The notes under the pieces: generated by a model
Databases searched by the model: none
Told to the model about the DNA's origin: nothing
What the model saw: the letters and a program-made list of their open reading frames with translations, nothing else
DNA from: Crocinitomicaceae bacterium
GTDB lineage: Bacteria; Bacteroidota; Bacteroidia; Flavobacteriales_D; Sanyastnellaceae
Length of the DNA stretch: 64,000 nucleotides
Direction: 5' to 3'
Assembly: GCA_002690915.1 (NCBI GenBank)
Contig: NZGF01000037.1
Location: 56,383-120,382, forward strand
Shown here: one piece after another, positions 53,072 through 62,600 of the stretch
Position numbering within the stretch: position 1 is the first letter of the stretch
Layout: each line of letters opens with the position of its first letter
Position numbers and translations under genes: made by a program

Positions 53072-53767
53072 ATGCCTAAATCCTCTCGATTCGCTGTGTT
53101 TGGAATTGGCCGATACGGCCACCAAATCGCATTATCCTTGGCCTCCAAGGGCGCTGAAGTATTAACGTTCGATTCGGATCCGGCCCGTTCAGAGGCAATT
53201 AAAGACGAGGTGGCCCTTGCAGTGACCATGGATGCTACTGACGCACGCGCATTGCATGCTCAGAACGTACAAGACATGGATGCCGCCGTGGTTGCCATCG
53301 GCGAAAATTTCGAAGCAACCATGCTCACCTCGATGAATCTGCTGGACTTGGGTGTTCCGCGTGTCATTGTTCGTTCCAGCGGCGACCATCAAAAACGCAT
53401 ACTCACGAGCCTCGGCATCCGTGAAATCTTAACGCCAGAAAGCGAGGTTGCGAGCATCGTATCTGAACGCTTGATTCACCCCAACATCGGTGGGTTCTTG
53501 GAGCTCCCTGACGACTATGAGATTGCCGAGATTCACGCACCCCAGAACTGCATCGGCCGCACCTTGGGGAGCATCGACCTGACCAATCGCTACGAACTCC
53601 GACTCATTACCATCCGAAGAAAATTCGCCGCAGAGACAGAAGGTGGAGAAGAACAAGAGCACATTATCGGTGTTCCCAAAGCGGAAATGGTCATCCAAGA
53701 GACGGACACGTTGGTGGTGTTTGGCACGCTGAACGGCGTCAAACGATTCCTCGAAATCAACTCCTAA
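53072..53767 (+). CDS. KtrA/TrkA-type potassium channel regulator
   Basis: A 231-residue cytoplasmic protein with an N-terminal RCK/TrkA-N Rossmann domain (FGIGRYGHQIALSLASKG, VTMDATDARALHAQNVQDMDAAVVAIGENFEAT) and a C-terminal TrkA-C domain (about 145-231). It gates a KtrB/TrkH-type K+ channel in response to nucleotide. No membrane partner is adjacent in the window: upstream is kynU and downstream a convergent T9SS gene. Confidence 0.87.
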   Translation: MPKSSRFAVFGIGRYGHQIALSLASKGAEVLTFDSDPARSEAIKDEVALAVTMDATDARALHAQNVQDMDAAVVAIGENFEATMLTSMNLLDLGVPRVIVRSSGDHQKRILTSLGIREILTPESEVASIVSERLIHPNIGGFLELPDDYEIAEIHAPQNCIGRTLGSIDLTNRYELRLITIRRKFAAETEGGEEQEHIIGVPKAEMVIQETDTLVVFGTLNGVKRFLEINS

Positions 53768-53768
53768 A

Positions 53769-55340
53769 CTACCGGATAATTCGGACGGACCCCGAAGCTT
53801 GATACCAAGGACTCAACTGCCCCATTGGATCCGTGTAGTGGCGGTATTTTGCCTTCCACAAGTACAATTCATCTTGCGCATAATGCGTGCGTTCCGGGCC
53901 TTGTCCATGCCAATAATCTCCTATTGAATTCGCCTCCCATATAAGACCGCCCCAACGGTTGTATAGCTCAAATTCCAATTGCTCCAGGTTGCGCCCTTCA
54001 ATGCGAAGCACCTCGTTCAAGCCGTCCCCATCGGGGGTGAAAGCACTAGGAATAAACAACAGCGGCTCAGAGCAAAAATCAATCACTGACACGTACCGTT
54101 CTGTGGTACATCCGATCTCATTGGTAACGACAAGGCCGTAGACGCCGGGGCCATCGATGGACAATGACGGCAGCGTGGAGCCGTTCATCCACTGGTAGGC
54201 AGCATACCCGGCAGGAACGCTCAATTGATACTGCACCCCCGGGAAATCCTCAAAACACAAGGCCGAATCCGATGGGAAATGGAACTCGGGGCTGGATAAC
54301 ACTTCCAAAAACATAGTGGCCGCTGTTGCGCATCCCCCTGCATCGGTCACTTGCACTTGAGCCAAAGTGGACGCATAAAATGTGGCCGTAGACGCACTGG
54401 AGCCGTTGGACCAGAGGTAACTGAACGGTCCTGTCGAAGCATCGACCGGCGAGGCATCGATAAGTAACCCTGCGCTGGCACAACCTGTGGCTGAGTCTGG
54501 GAGTTGCAGAACGGGGCCATCCGTAAAGGTCACCGTGATGGCATCCGAATTGACACATCCTTCCGGTGAGGTCGCCGTCAGTCCGTACGTGCCTGATTCA
54601 TTTACATCCAGAACGGGAAGCGTCGCTCCATCAACGGTCCAATCATATGCATAGTTAACCGGAAGCCCCGGATCCAAGGTTACGGTTTCTTCCGAACAGG
54701 CGACGACGTCGTCGCCGAGTTCCATATCGGGGAAAATGGAAATCAAATCCACCTGCGCGCTTGCTGTGCAAGAAGCTCCGCCAAGTCCAGAAATTGTCGC
54801 CGTGACGGTATAGGTTTGAGTCAGCTCCGCCAATACCTGCGGATTGGGAATACTTGCATTGCTCAACCCTGTCGCCGGCTCCCATTGCCAATTCATGGCA
54901 TCAGCTACATCTACAGCTGCTTCAAGTTGGCCGCCAACAGTCGAACATATGGCCACCTCAGGATCTGTAATAACGCTGAAGAATGGATACACAGTGATGG
55001 TAATTTCATCCTCATAAATCGAGCCATCAGGTGCAACCATTTCAACGCTGTAACTCGTCGTATTTTCAGGTGAAATGGTTACCAGTTGGCCTGTAGGATT
55101 GCTGACTTCATTCGCAGGACTCCAGGAAAAGGTCCATTCATCAACATTGGTATCTGGGTCAAAGGCCAGCACATTGCAGTACATGGTTACCTCGTTCTCC
55201 GATTCAGCACAGTAGTAATTTTGAGATGTAGCGATGTAAGGCTCTTGACCCCGTGCGGGCACGTGCATAACGGCAACAAGAGCGAGGATGACAGTTAGCC
55301 AGCCGATGCAGCCCTGTAATCTCTGAGAAAAATTTTTCAT
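53769..55340 (-). CDS. Secreted protein with gliding-motility-type (T9SS type B) sorting domain
   Basis: A 523-residue protein with a signal peptide (CIGWLTVILALVAVMHVPARGQ). Several Ig/PKD-like modules follow, with repeats such as TWTFSWSPANEVSNPTGQ, WQWEPATGLSNASIPNPQV and FSYLWSNGSSAST. The C-terminus (FIPSAFTPDGDGLNEVLRIEG ... LYNRWGGLIWEA ... YLWKAKYR) is the CHU_C/type B sorting domain, usually found on surface adhesins such as SprB-like proteins. Its ATG overlaps the stop of the lipoprotein gene by 4 bp, so the two are co-translated. Confidence 0.83.
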   Translation of the reverse strand: MKNFSQRLQGCIGWLTVILALVAVMHVPARGQEPYIATSQNYYCAESENEVTMYCNVLAFDPDTNVDEWTFSWSPANEVSNPTGQLVTISPENTTSYSVEMVAPDGSIYEDEITITVYPFFSVITDPEVAICSTVGGQLEAAVDVADAMNWQWEPATGLSNASIPNPQVLAELTQTYTVTATISGLGGASCTASAQVDLISIFPDMELGDDVVACSEETVTLDPGLPVNYAYDWTVDGATLPVLDVNESGTYGLTATSPEGCVNSDAITVTFTDGPVLQLPDSATGCASAGLLIDASPVDASTGPFSYLWSNGSSASTATFYASTLAQVQVTDAGGCATAATMFLEVLSSPEFHFPSDSALCFEDFPGVQYQLSVPAGYAAYQWMNGSTLPSLSIDGPGVYGLVVTNEIGCTTERYVSVIDFCSEPLLFIPSAFTPDGDGLNEVLRIEGRNLEQLEFELYNRWGGLIWEANSIGDYWHGQGPERTHYAQDELYLWKAKYRHYTDPMGQLSPWYQASGSVRIIR

Positions 55341-56953
55341 TCATCGGTACTTTTTGTGTCGAGCGACCAGTCCCATTCAATGAGCCAATTAGAACGGATA
55401 CGAGGTTGTTCGGCAGGGTAAAAATACGGCTCGGCAGATTGGAGATTATAAGGAACCACCTTTTGCCAGATCGAATCCCCATTGACATCCCACTCGTATC
55501 CGAGCGTCAATGAACCCGGGGGGACTTGCTCAAAACGGAATGTGGTATCCCCGTCAATCCGGAGCCGGTCCCTGCCAACACGCACCCAACCTGCCCCCGG
55601 CACGTCCGTGAGCGACACAACCAAGGCCCCAAAATAATTCGAATCGTACGTCTCCCATTGAAGGATTAACGTGTCTTGATCCCCAGTCTGGCCCTGAAAA
55701 CCCAATCCTCCGGGCAAACAAACAATGCGATAATCCGATTCGAACTCTTCTTTTAGCCGCACGGTCAATGTTCGCGTCAATATTCCCTCTTCAGACCCGG
55801 AAAACACCGCTTTCTCGATGGCAGTGGAATCTCTGAAGACCCTTAAGCTATCAGCATTCTTGACAAAAACCGCCCGATCAAATTTCCATTCCCGAAGAAC
55901 TTCAGGCGCTGACTTGGGGAGCGGCGAAACAAGAGGCCGGAAAGAACTTCCTATTGACCCGCGTAAAGGCCGCGCCTGAGCCGTATCCGAGGTAATTTCA
56001 CAATCCCACACCACTTGAACATCCTCGATCGGCACGGCCGTGAATGCCTCGCACCAAACGATTACGCTGTCGCCGTCCCGCTCAAATTGAACCGGTTCCG
56101 ATGCCCCGCTCACCAATGCTTTCCATCCTTCTTCAACCTCGACCGGTATCGGCGCCAAGATTCGCGCCATACCCGTCGAATCTACCCGACAACTGGCAAT
56201 CCGTCGAATCGGTTCCGCCTCCTCCGTTGCGTCACCAAGCCATTGCAGACTCGTATCTCCCGAGGTGAAACGCGTGGTATCCAGCGCCACGTATTCGCCT
56301 TCATCCCAACGGTAATTGCCATTTTCATCCTCGAGCGCAAAGCCCACGAATTCGCTCTGGCCGAGGTAGCCAATGGAGAAGTGTCCTGCCTCGTCAGTCT
56401 GACCCAGCGCATCCGGTCGACGTCCTTGCCAAATGGAGTCCCAGGCTGCAGGCATTTGATAAAGCATCACCTGTAAATCCTGTTGACCCGAACGGGTCAT
56501 GCGGTCCATTACAGTCCCTTCAATACGCATTGTATCCAATTCGGGACCAGTCGAAAAGGCCCACTTCAGATTCTTTACGGGGTTGGACTCGTGAAGGTCA
56601 ACGATGGCGCCGCCAAAGGAGAAAACATAAGTACGATTGGTTTCAAACGCCTCTGGATCAAGAGCAAGTTCCACTGCCTTTCCCCTGACCCTCCATTCCG
56701 GATTTCGCTGAAGCGGCGGAGATACCACTAGCTGTTGATTGACATCGCGAAGAACCACATATTCATCGAATTCCATCGTTAGTTGCTCCGGGCGAAGGTT
56801 CACGGCTTCCGACGGCGGATCCACGTGAATCGGGAAGGGAGGGGTCTCATCCTTAGGCCCTCCCGTCGGCGCAGACACTTGAGCGCAACCTATGATCACC
56901 ATCATGGCGGAAACCATCAAAACCAAGCGAAAATGGAACCCGCGACGAATCAT
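55337..56953 (-). CDS. Ig-like domain lipoprotein
   Basis: A 538-residue lipoprotein with the lipobox VIIGC (Cys-23 from this start), followed by the Bacteroidota-typical QVSAPTGGPKDETPP. Next is a Big_5-like Ig domain (HVDPPSEAVNLRPEQLTMEFDEYVVL ... YVFSFGGAIVD). Later segments look like further beta domains (LQVMLYQMPAAWDSIWQG, FVGFALEDENGNYRWDEGE). It is a predicted outer-membrane lipoprotein of unknown role. The ATG at 56953 overlaps the fRMsr stop (ATGA); a TTG at 56968 is the longest start. It is coupled to the T9SS type B gene downstream. Confidence 0.78.
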   Translation of the reverse strand: MIRRGFHFRLVLMVSAMMVIIGCAQVSAPTGGPKDETPPFPIHVDPPSEAVNLRPEQLTMEFDEYVVLRDVNQQLVVSPPLQRNPEWRVRGKAVELALDPEAFETNRTYVFSFGGAIVDLHESNPVKNLKWAFSTGPELDTMRIEGTVMDRMTRSGQQDLQVMLYQMPAAWDSIWQGRRPDALGQTDEAGHFSIGYLGQSEFVGFALEDENGNYRWDEGEYVALDTTRFTSGDTSLQWLGDATEEAEPIRRIASCRVDSTGMARILAPIPVEVEEGWKALVSGASEPVQFERDGDSVIVWCEAFTAVPIEDVQVVWDCEITSDTAQARPLRGSIGSSFRPLVSPLPKSAPEVLREWKFDRAVFVKNADSLRVFRDSTAIEKAVFSGSEEGILTRTLTVRLKEEFESDYRIVCLPGGLGFQGQTGDQDTLILQWETYDSNYFGALVVSLTDVPGAGWVRVGRDRLRIDGDTTFRFEQVPPGSLTLGYEWDVNGDSIWQKVVPYNLQSAEPYFYPAEQPRIRSNWLIEWDWSLDTKSTDE

Positions 56954-57450
56954 TCCCATGCATTCCAATTGTTACCCAAAAGTTTAACCAAAGGTGCCAA
57001 TGCCCTTACATCAGCCGCAGAAACATCGTCCCGTATCGTGGAATCGATATCCAACACACCCACTACCTCATCTGCCGCCACGATGGGAATGACTAACTCC
57101 GATTCCGTAAGGGCACTGCATGCCACATGCCCGTCAAACGCATGCACATCCGGTACAACTTGCGCCACTCCAGTATCCCAAGCCGCAGCGCAGACGCCTT
57201 TCCCATGGTGCAGCCGCGTGCATGCCAAGGGTCCTTGAAATGGCCCCAGTACCAGCTCATCCCGCCCTTCATCCACGAGGTAAAACCCAACCCAATGCCA
57301 GCCAAATTCTTCCTTTAGCACCGCGGCGACATTAGCCAAGTTTGCTGTACGATTGGGCTCGCCCCTCAGCAACGCTTCCCACCGATTGGACAGCTCTACA
57401 TATCGTTCCTCCCGAGATGCTCCAGGTGCCGATGCAAGCGTTTCAGCCAT
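56950..57450 (-). CDS. Free methionine-(R)-sulfoxide reductase (GAF domain, YebR/MsrC family)
   Basis: A 166-residue GAF-domain enzyme that reduces free Met-R-sulfoxide. The catalytic cysteines lie in the conserved blocks ACTRLHHGKGVCAAAWDTG and VVPDVHAFDGHVACSALTESELVIPI, followed by GVLDIDSTIRDDVSAAD. The longer frame to 57519 overlaps comF; the ATG at 57450 has a perfect -7 box 4 nt upstream and gives the usual family length. Confidence 0.9.
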   Translation of the reverse strand: MAETLASAPGASREERYVELSNRWEALLRGEPNRTANLANVAAVLKEEFGWHWVGFYLVDEGRDELVLGPFQGPLACTRLHHGKGVCAAAWDTGVAQVVPDVHAFDGHVACSALTESELVIPIVAADEVVGVLDIDSTIRDDVSAADVRALAPLVKLLGNNWNAWE

Positions 57451-57454
57451 GGCG

Positions 57455-57462
57455 CAAAGATA
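57455..57462 (-). promoter_or_regulatory. -7 box, leaderless-type, for fRMsr
   Basis: TATCTTTG on the minus strand, an exact TAnnTTTG, exactly 4 nt (CGCC) before the ATG at 57450. This is the clearest example of the pattern in the window. Confidence 0.55.
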
Positions 57463-57485
57463 CCGAACAAAAGCAGGGAAAAATG

Positions 57486-58154
57486 TCATGTAAGCGCCAA
57501 GGTTACGCCGCCGAGCCAATTCAATCCGGACTGCTTAATCGCGCCTCCACACGCGGATAAAGTTGCCCCGGTGGTCATGACATCATCCACAAGCACAATG
57601 TCAGCCTCAATCTCCAGTGCAGTTGGATTGACGTCATACAAATCCCGAACAACTCGTGCCCGGTCCATGCGGTTCATGCCCGTCATGCTGTCGTGGTGGC
57701 GGCGGCGAGTGAGCAGCGCTGGCGCTACCTCGCATCGCCATACACGCGCCATGCCATTCGCAATCCACTCCGCTTGGTTGTAACCCCGCTTCCATCGTTT
57801 GCGCCAATGCAGCGGTACAGGAGCAAGAACAATTTTGCATGAATTGGTCATCGGAGGCGGGGTTCTGAGACCAAGCCACTTTCCCCATTTCTCCGCAAGT
57901 CGACGGTTTCCTCCGTATTTGATTTCGGCCAGTTGCGCTATGAGCTCGGCTTGAGTGTGTAGCCGAAATCCCGTCCCGGCGTATGGCATTCGGCACCGTT
58001 CTTTCATGATCATTGCACCGAATTCGCCGTGTAATTCCGGCCAATCCAATGCACACGGTCCACAAGCAATCATCCACTCCGTCTCATCCGGCAACCACCC
58101 CCCACAAACGCAGCAATGCTTCGGGAGGATTAAACTCGTCCACGATTCCCACAT
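57486..58154 (-). CDS. comF: ComF family phosphoribosyltransferase-like protein
   Basis: A 222-residue protein: an N-terminal zinc-ribbon (LPKHCCVCGGWLPD ... ACGPCALDW, two Cys pairs), then a type I PRTase domain with APVPLHWRKRWKRGYNQAEWIA and the PRPP-binding loop DIVLVDDVMTTGATLSACG. In competent bacteria ComF takes part in DNA uptake and ssDNA handling; in Bacteroidota its role is unverified. fRMsr begins 35 nt downstream with its own promoter. Confidence 0.88.
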   Translation of the reverse strand: MWESWTSLILPKHCCVCGGWLPDETEWMIACGPCALDWPELHGEFGAMIMKERCRMPYAGTGFRLHTQAELIAQLAEIKYGGNRRLAEKWGKWLGLRTPPPMTNSCKIVLAPVPLHWRKRWKRGYNQAEWIANGMARVWRCEVAPALLTRRRHHDSMTGMNRMDRARVVRDLYDVNPTALEIEADIVLVDDVMTTGATLSACGGAIKQSGLNWLGGVTLALT

Positions 58155-58212
58155 GCTACAAAGGTGTGGACGACGGACAAACTAACGTCCGCTGATTCAC
58201 CTGCAAGCGGAC

Positions 58213-58220
58213 TAACTTTG
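58213..58220 (+). promoter_or_regulatory. -7 box for the DUF72 gene
   Basis: TAACTTTG, an exact TAnnTTTG, 7 nt before the ATG at 58228. Confidence 0.5.
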
Positions 58221-58227
58221 AGGACGC

Positions 58228-59124
58228 ATGAAGTTTGGTAAACTCCCTTCACTCAATGGCCTCACCAAGGCCAATTTCTCCCTCCCGGATAGCCACTGGC
58301 ACTTCACAGCCGAGCCGAGCAGCTGCCAAGTTTATGCAGGAGGCACCACCTGGAATGTATCCGACTGGGTGGGTTCCGTCTATCCCGAAAAAACGCCACG
58401 CCGGCTGTTCCCCAAAGCCTATGGTCGGGCCTTCGGCACCATCGAATTCAATGCAACACACTACCGCATTTACAGCGAAGCGAAAATGAAAGAATGGGCC
58501 GATGCGACGCCTGAGGGTTTCCGGTTTTGCCCCAAATTCCCGCAGATCATCAGTCACTTCCGCCGTTTCAAAAACTGCGAAGGCCCGACAGATGACTTTA
58601 TCACAGGACTTCTCGCGCTTGGCGATCGCCTCGGGCCGGCCTTCATTCAATTGCCCCCTCATTTCGCCCCGAAACATGCAGACGCCTTGTGGACCTACCT
58701 CGAACACTGGCCACGAGAATTGCCGGCTTCCATTGAATTCCGTCATCCCGAATGGTTCGTAGGGGCTCAACCACATTGGAATCGACTGGCTGAGCTTGGG
58801 GTGGGGACCGTTATCAGTGATACGGCAGGACGGCGAGACGCACTGCACATGCATGTTACCACACCAAACGTCTTAGTGCGTTTCGGCGGGTACGAGGGAG
58901 ACACCTTCGATAGCTACCGCTTGGAGCAATGGTGCCAGTGGATTAATGCCTTTGAAGCAAATGGCGGCAAGTCCTTTCACCTCTTGGTACACGAACCTGA
59001 CAGCATTCATACGCCAGCGACCTGCGACGCATTTGCGAAGGGATTAGACCCAAAAAAATATCCGCATTGTGTCACTCCCATCCTGCCACACCCTTTGGCA
59101 GGCGAGCAAATCAATCTGATCTAA
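58228..59124 (+). CDS. DUF72 family protein (YecE-like)
   Basis: A 298-residue protein with the TIM-barrel-like DUF72 fold. Family features: QVYAGGTTWNVSDWVGSVYPEKTP, FGTIEFNATHYRIYSEAKMKEWADATPEGFRFCPKFP, LGDRLGPAFIQLPPHF, SIEFRHPEWF and VRFGGYEG. The function is unknown; it is an uncharacterised but widely conserved cytoplasmic family. It overlaps the convergent DUF1569 gene by 4 bp. Confidence 0.88.
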   Translation: MKFGKLPSLNGLTKANFSLPDSHWHFTAEPSSCQVYAGGTTWNVSDWVGSVYPEKTPRRLFPKAYGRAFGTIEFNATHYRIYSEAKMKEWADATPEGFRFCPKFPQIISHFRRFKNCEGPTDDFITGLLALGDRLGPAFIQLPPHFAPKHADALWTYLEHWPRELPASIEFRHPEWFVGAQPHWNRLAELGVGTVISDTAGRRDALHMHVTTPNVLVRFGGYEGDTFDSYRLEQWCQWINAFEANGGKSFHLLVHEPDSIHTPATCDAFAKGLDPKKYPHCVTPILPHPLAGEQINLI

Positions 59125-59549
59125 ATCAGAGCAAACTGATGGAAATGATGCGCGGTATGATGCAGCACAAGTGCCTTAAAGTCAGACGTGTACATCCTGC
59201 CGTACAACGGATGATTTTGGATTTTTGTGTTCATTGCTTCAAGCCGATTGAACATTGCGCCTACTCGTTTTAATCCCAGCTCCCAATCCCTTGCTTCGCC
59301 TTTAGAAGCTTTGATCTCCGGTATCGTACGAAGGTTTCGCGGCGTTCCGCCGAGCGGACTCTTGGTTATCAAAGTGCGTAAGAAGAACAGACCAAGAAGG
59401 CTGGCCGCGAAACGAGTAATAAGATTGACTTTAATCTCACCGAAGTACAAATCACCAAAATCCGCTACGTGGTGAAGCATTTCAGTGGCTGACATGCGTC
59501 CCCAATCAGGCATTAAATTTACGTGGGCGCGTTCAAGCGCATCGGTCAA
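59121..59549 (-). CDS. DUF1569/DinB-like protein with a non-ATG start
   Basis: At least 142 residues of a four-helix DinB-like fold: MPDWGRMSATEMLHHVADFGDLYFGEI near the start, then ASLLGLFFLRTLITKSPLGGTPRNLRTIPEI and the C-terminal His pair in LVLHHTAHHFHQFALI. The coordinates use a TTG start at 59549. The frame is open upstream for 18 codons, directly after and in frame with the secA stop, and reads LKRLDFQVDIPTIEQ from a CTG at 59594; the family usually begins about there. No ATG exists before the conserved core. Function unknown. Confidence 0.72.
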   Translation of the reverse strand: MTDALERAHVNLMPDWGRMSATEMLHHVADFGDLYFGEIKVNLITRFAASLLGLFFLRTLITKSPLGGTPRNLRTIPEIKASKGEARDWELGLKRVGAMFNRLEAMNTKIQNHPLYGRMYTSDFKALVLHHTAHHFHQFALI

Positions 59550-59603
59550 CTGTTCAATTGTCGGTATGTCTACCTGAAAGTCGAGGCGTTTCAGCCCATT
59601 TCG

Positions 59604-62600
59604 CTATTTGCTCGCTGGTCCCTCTACAAACCAACCCTGTTCTAGATACGGCTCTGCTTTCTTGAATTTCAATTCCTTCATTTCATCTCCACGGCGAATC
59701 ACCACCAGGTCGTTTCGTCCAAATTTCTTTTCACTTCGGACGGGCATCTGCCGCTGAGGTGGTGGAGTAGGTGATGAAGCATTTGCCATGGCCGTTCCTG
59801 GGCCGTGTTGACCTTGTCGAAGACCTGCAGGGGCCTGCTGCCGGGCTTGCGAAGCCGCTTGCTCTTGAATATTCTGGATGTTCTCCTTAGATAAACTGAT
59901 TTTATTGGGCATGGCGGGCCGAGCCTGCGGGGCTTGGCGGACCTGCTGCTCAGCTGGGCCGGTTGGAATCGTGCACCTCATTAAGAAAGCCGCCACGTCG
60001 GCATTCATTCGCTGAACCATGGCTTTAAACAGCTCGTAGGACTCAAACTTATAAATTAACAAGGGGTCTTTTTGCTCAAAACGGGCCAACTGCACGTTTG
60101 AGCGCAAGTCGTCCATGTTGCGGAGGTGCTCCTTCCAGTACTGATCGATGATGGCCAAAACAACCGCTTTCTCCAAGCTCTCCATGACGCTAACGCCTTC
60201 CGAAGCAACACTATTCTCAATGTCTGTAGCGACTTGCATGGTCTTGCGTCCGTCGCTAAACGGGACGAGGATTTGCTTGAAATCATTGGACGGGTCGTCA
60301 TGCACACGTTGGATGACCGGATGGGCGCGCTGCGCTAACTCCTGCAACTTCGAACGGTACAACCGCTCTGCTGCCTGGTAGGTATCGAAGGCCACGTCCT
60401 CTGCTGACGTTGTGGCGAATCGTTCGGCATCAACAGTCGGTTCAATACCGAAATCACGGAGCAAGGCCAAGCGGAACGACTCAAATTGCTTTTCGGGATG
60501 ATAAGCCAGCACTGAAGCCTCTACCAACTCAAAGAACATATTGGCGATATCGGTGCGGATGCGGTCGCCGTGCAGGGCGTGGCGGCGGCGCTTGTAAATC
60601 ACCTCGCGCTGAGCGTTCATGACGTCGTCGTATTCGAGGAGGCGCTTACGGATGCCGAAGTTATTTTCCTCGACCTTCTTTTGCGCGCGCTCGATTGACT
60701 TGGTGATCATACTATGCTGGATCACGTCGCCTTCCACGTGGCCGAGCCTGTCCATCATTTTCGACACTCGATCTGAGGAAAATAGACGCATCAAATCGTC
60801 CTCGAGCGACACGTAGAATTGCGAAGACCCAGGATCTCCCTGACGACCTGCACGTCCACGTAATTGGCGATCTACGCGACGACTGTCATGACGCTCTGTG
60901 CCAACGATGGCCAAGCCGCCTGCAGCCTTAACCTCATCAGTGAGTTTGATATCCGTACCGCGGCCCGCCATGTTCGTGGCGATGGTCACTGTTCCTGACT
61001 TACCCGCTTCGGTAACGATTTCCGCCTCGCGCTGGTGCAGCTTAGCGTTAAGCACTTGGTGCTTAATCTGCCTGATTTCGAGCATGCGGGAGAGCAATTC
61101 GCTGACCTCGACCGTGGTCGTTCCCACGAGAACGGGACGTCCGGCCTCACTGAGGACAACGACATCGTCGATAATGGCATTGTACTTCTCGCGTTTTGTT
61201 TTGTACACGAGGTCCTCTCGGTCATCTCGGGCTATAGGACGGTTGGTCGGGATGGCCATCACATCCAATTTGTAGATGTCCCACAATTCCCCCGCCTCCG
61301 TCTCGGCCGTTCCCGTCATGCCCGCTAATTTGTGGTACATGCGGAAGTAGTTCTGAAGGGTAACCGTCGCGTAAGTCTGAGTTGCCGCTTCAACTTTCAC
61401 GTTTTCCTTGGCTTCGATGGCTTGGTGCAGTCCGTCGGAGTAGCGTCGACCGTCCATGATTCGACCCGTTTGCTCGTCGACAATCTTGACTTTGTTATCC
61501 ATCACAACATAGTCCACGTCCTTTTCGAACAAGGCGTACGACTTCAAGAGCTGATTCATGGTGTGGACGCGCGCACTTTTGACAGAATAATCAGCCATCA
61601 ACTGGCTCTTCTTTTCCAGTTTGGCCTCCTCGTCCCCTTCACCGTTATCAATGGAAACCAATTCAGTCGCCAAATCCGGCATGGTAAAGAAATTCTCATC
61701 CTCCATGTTGGCCGTCAAGAACTCGATGCCCTTTTCGGTCAGTTCAACTTGGTTTTGCTTCTCATCGATGACGAAGTACAGCTCGGCATCTGCTTTCGGC
61801 ATCTCGCGTTTGTTGTCTGCAAGATAAATGGCCTCGGTCTTGAGTAACTGTTGCTTCATGCCCTCCAGACTCAAAAACTTGATGAGTGGCTTCGTCTTGG
61901 GCAGCGCCCGGTATGCGCGGAACAACGCCAATCCGCCTTCGGCGATGTCATCTTTCGAGGCGCCGTCTTTTTGCAACAGGCGCTTTGCGTCCGTGAGGAA
62001 CTGCTGGGCCGCTTTTTGCTGGACAGTTATCAATTGTACCACCTTCGGCTTCAACTCCACAAATTCCTGCTGGTCGCCCTTAGGTGTGGGTCCGCTTATG
62101 ATCAACGGCGTTCGCGCCTCATCAATTAGTACGGAGTCGACCTCGTCCACGATTGCGAAGTGGTGCTTGCGCTGGACCAGCTGCTCAGGGCGTTGAGCCA
62201 TGTTGTCCCGGAGATAGTCAAACCCGAATTCATTGTTCGTGCCGTACGTGACATCAGCACGGTATGCTTCCCGTCGCGATTCGCTGTTGGGCTGGTGCTT
62301 GTCAACACAATCCACGCGCATGCCGTGGAATTCAAACAGCGGAGCCATCCACTCCGAGTCCCGGCGGGCGAGGTAATCATTGACAGTAACGAGGTGCACT
62401 CCTTTTCCGGTCAGAGCATTGAGGAAGATTGGAAGCGTCGCAACAAGTGTTTTGCCCTCACCCGTTTGCATCTCTGCTACCTTGCCACGGTGCAGCGCCG
62501 CACCTCCGACCAGCTGAACATCGTAATGCACCATGTTCCACTGAACTTCCGAACCGGCTGCCGTCCATGCGTTACCCCAAATCGCCCGGTCGCCTTCGAC

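Noticed and set aside
57451..57519. Longer start for fRMsr at 57519
   Set aside because: It would overlap the 3' end of comF and contains a perfect -7 box immediately before the ATG at 57450.
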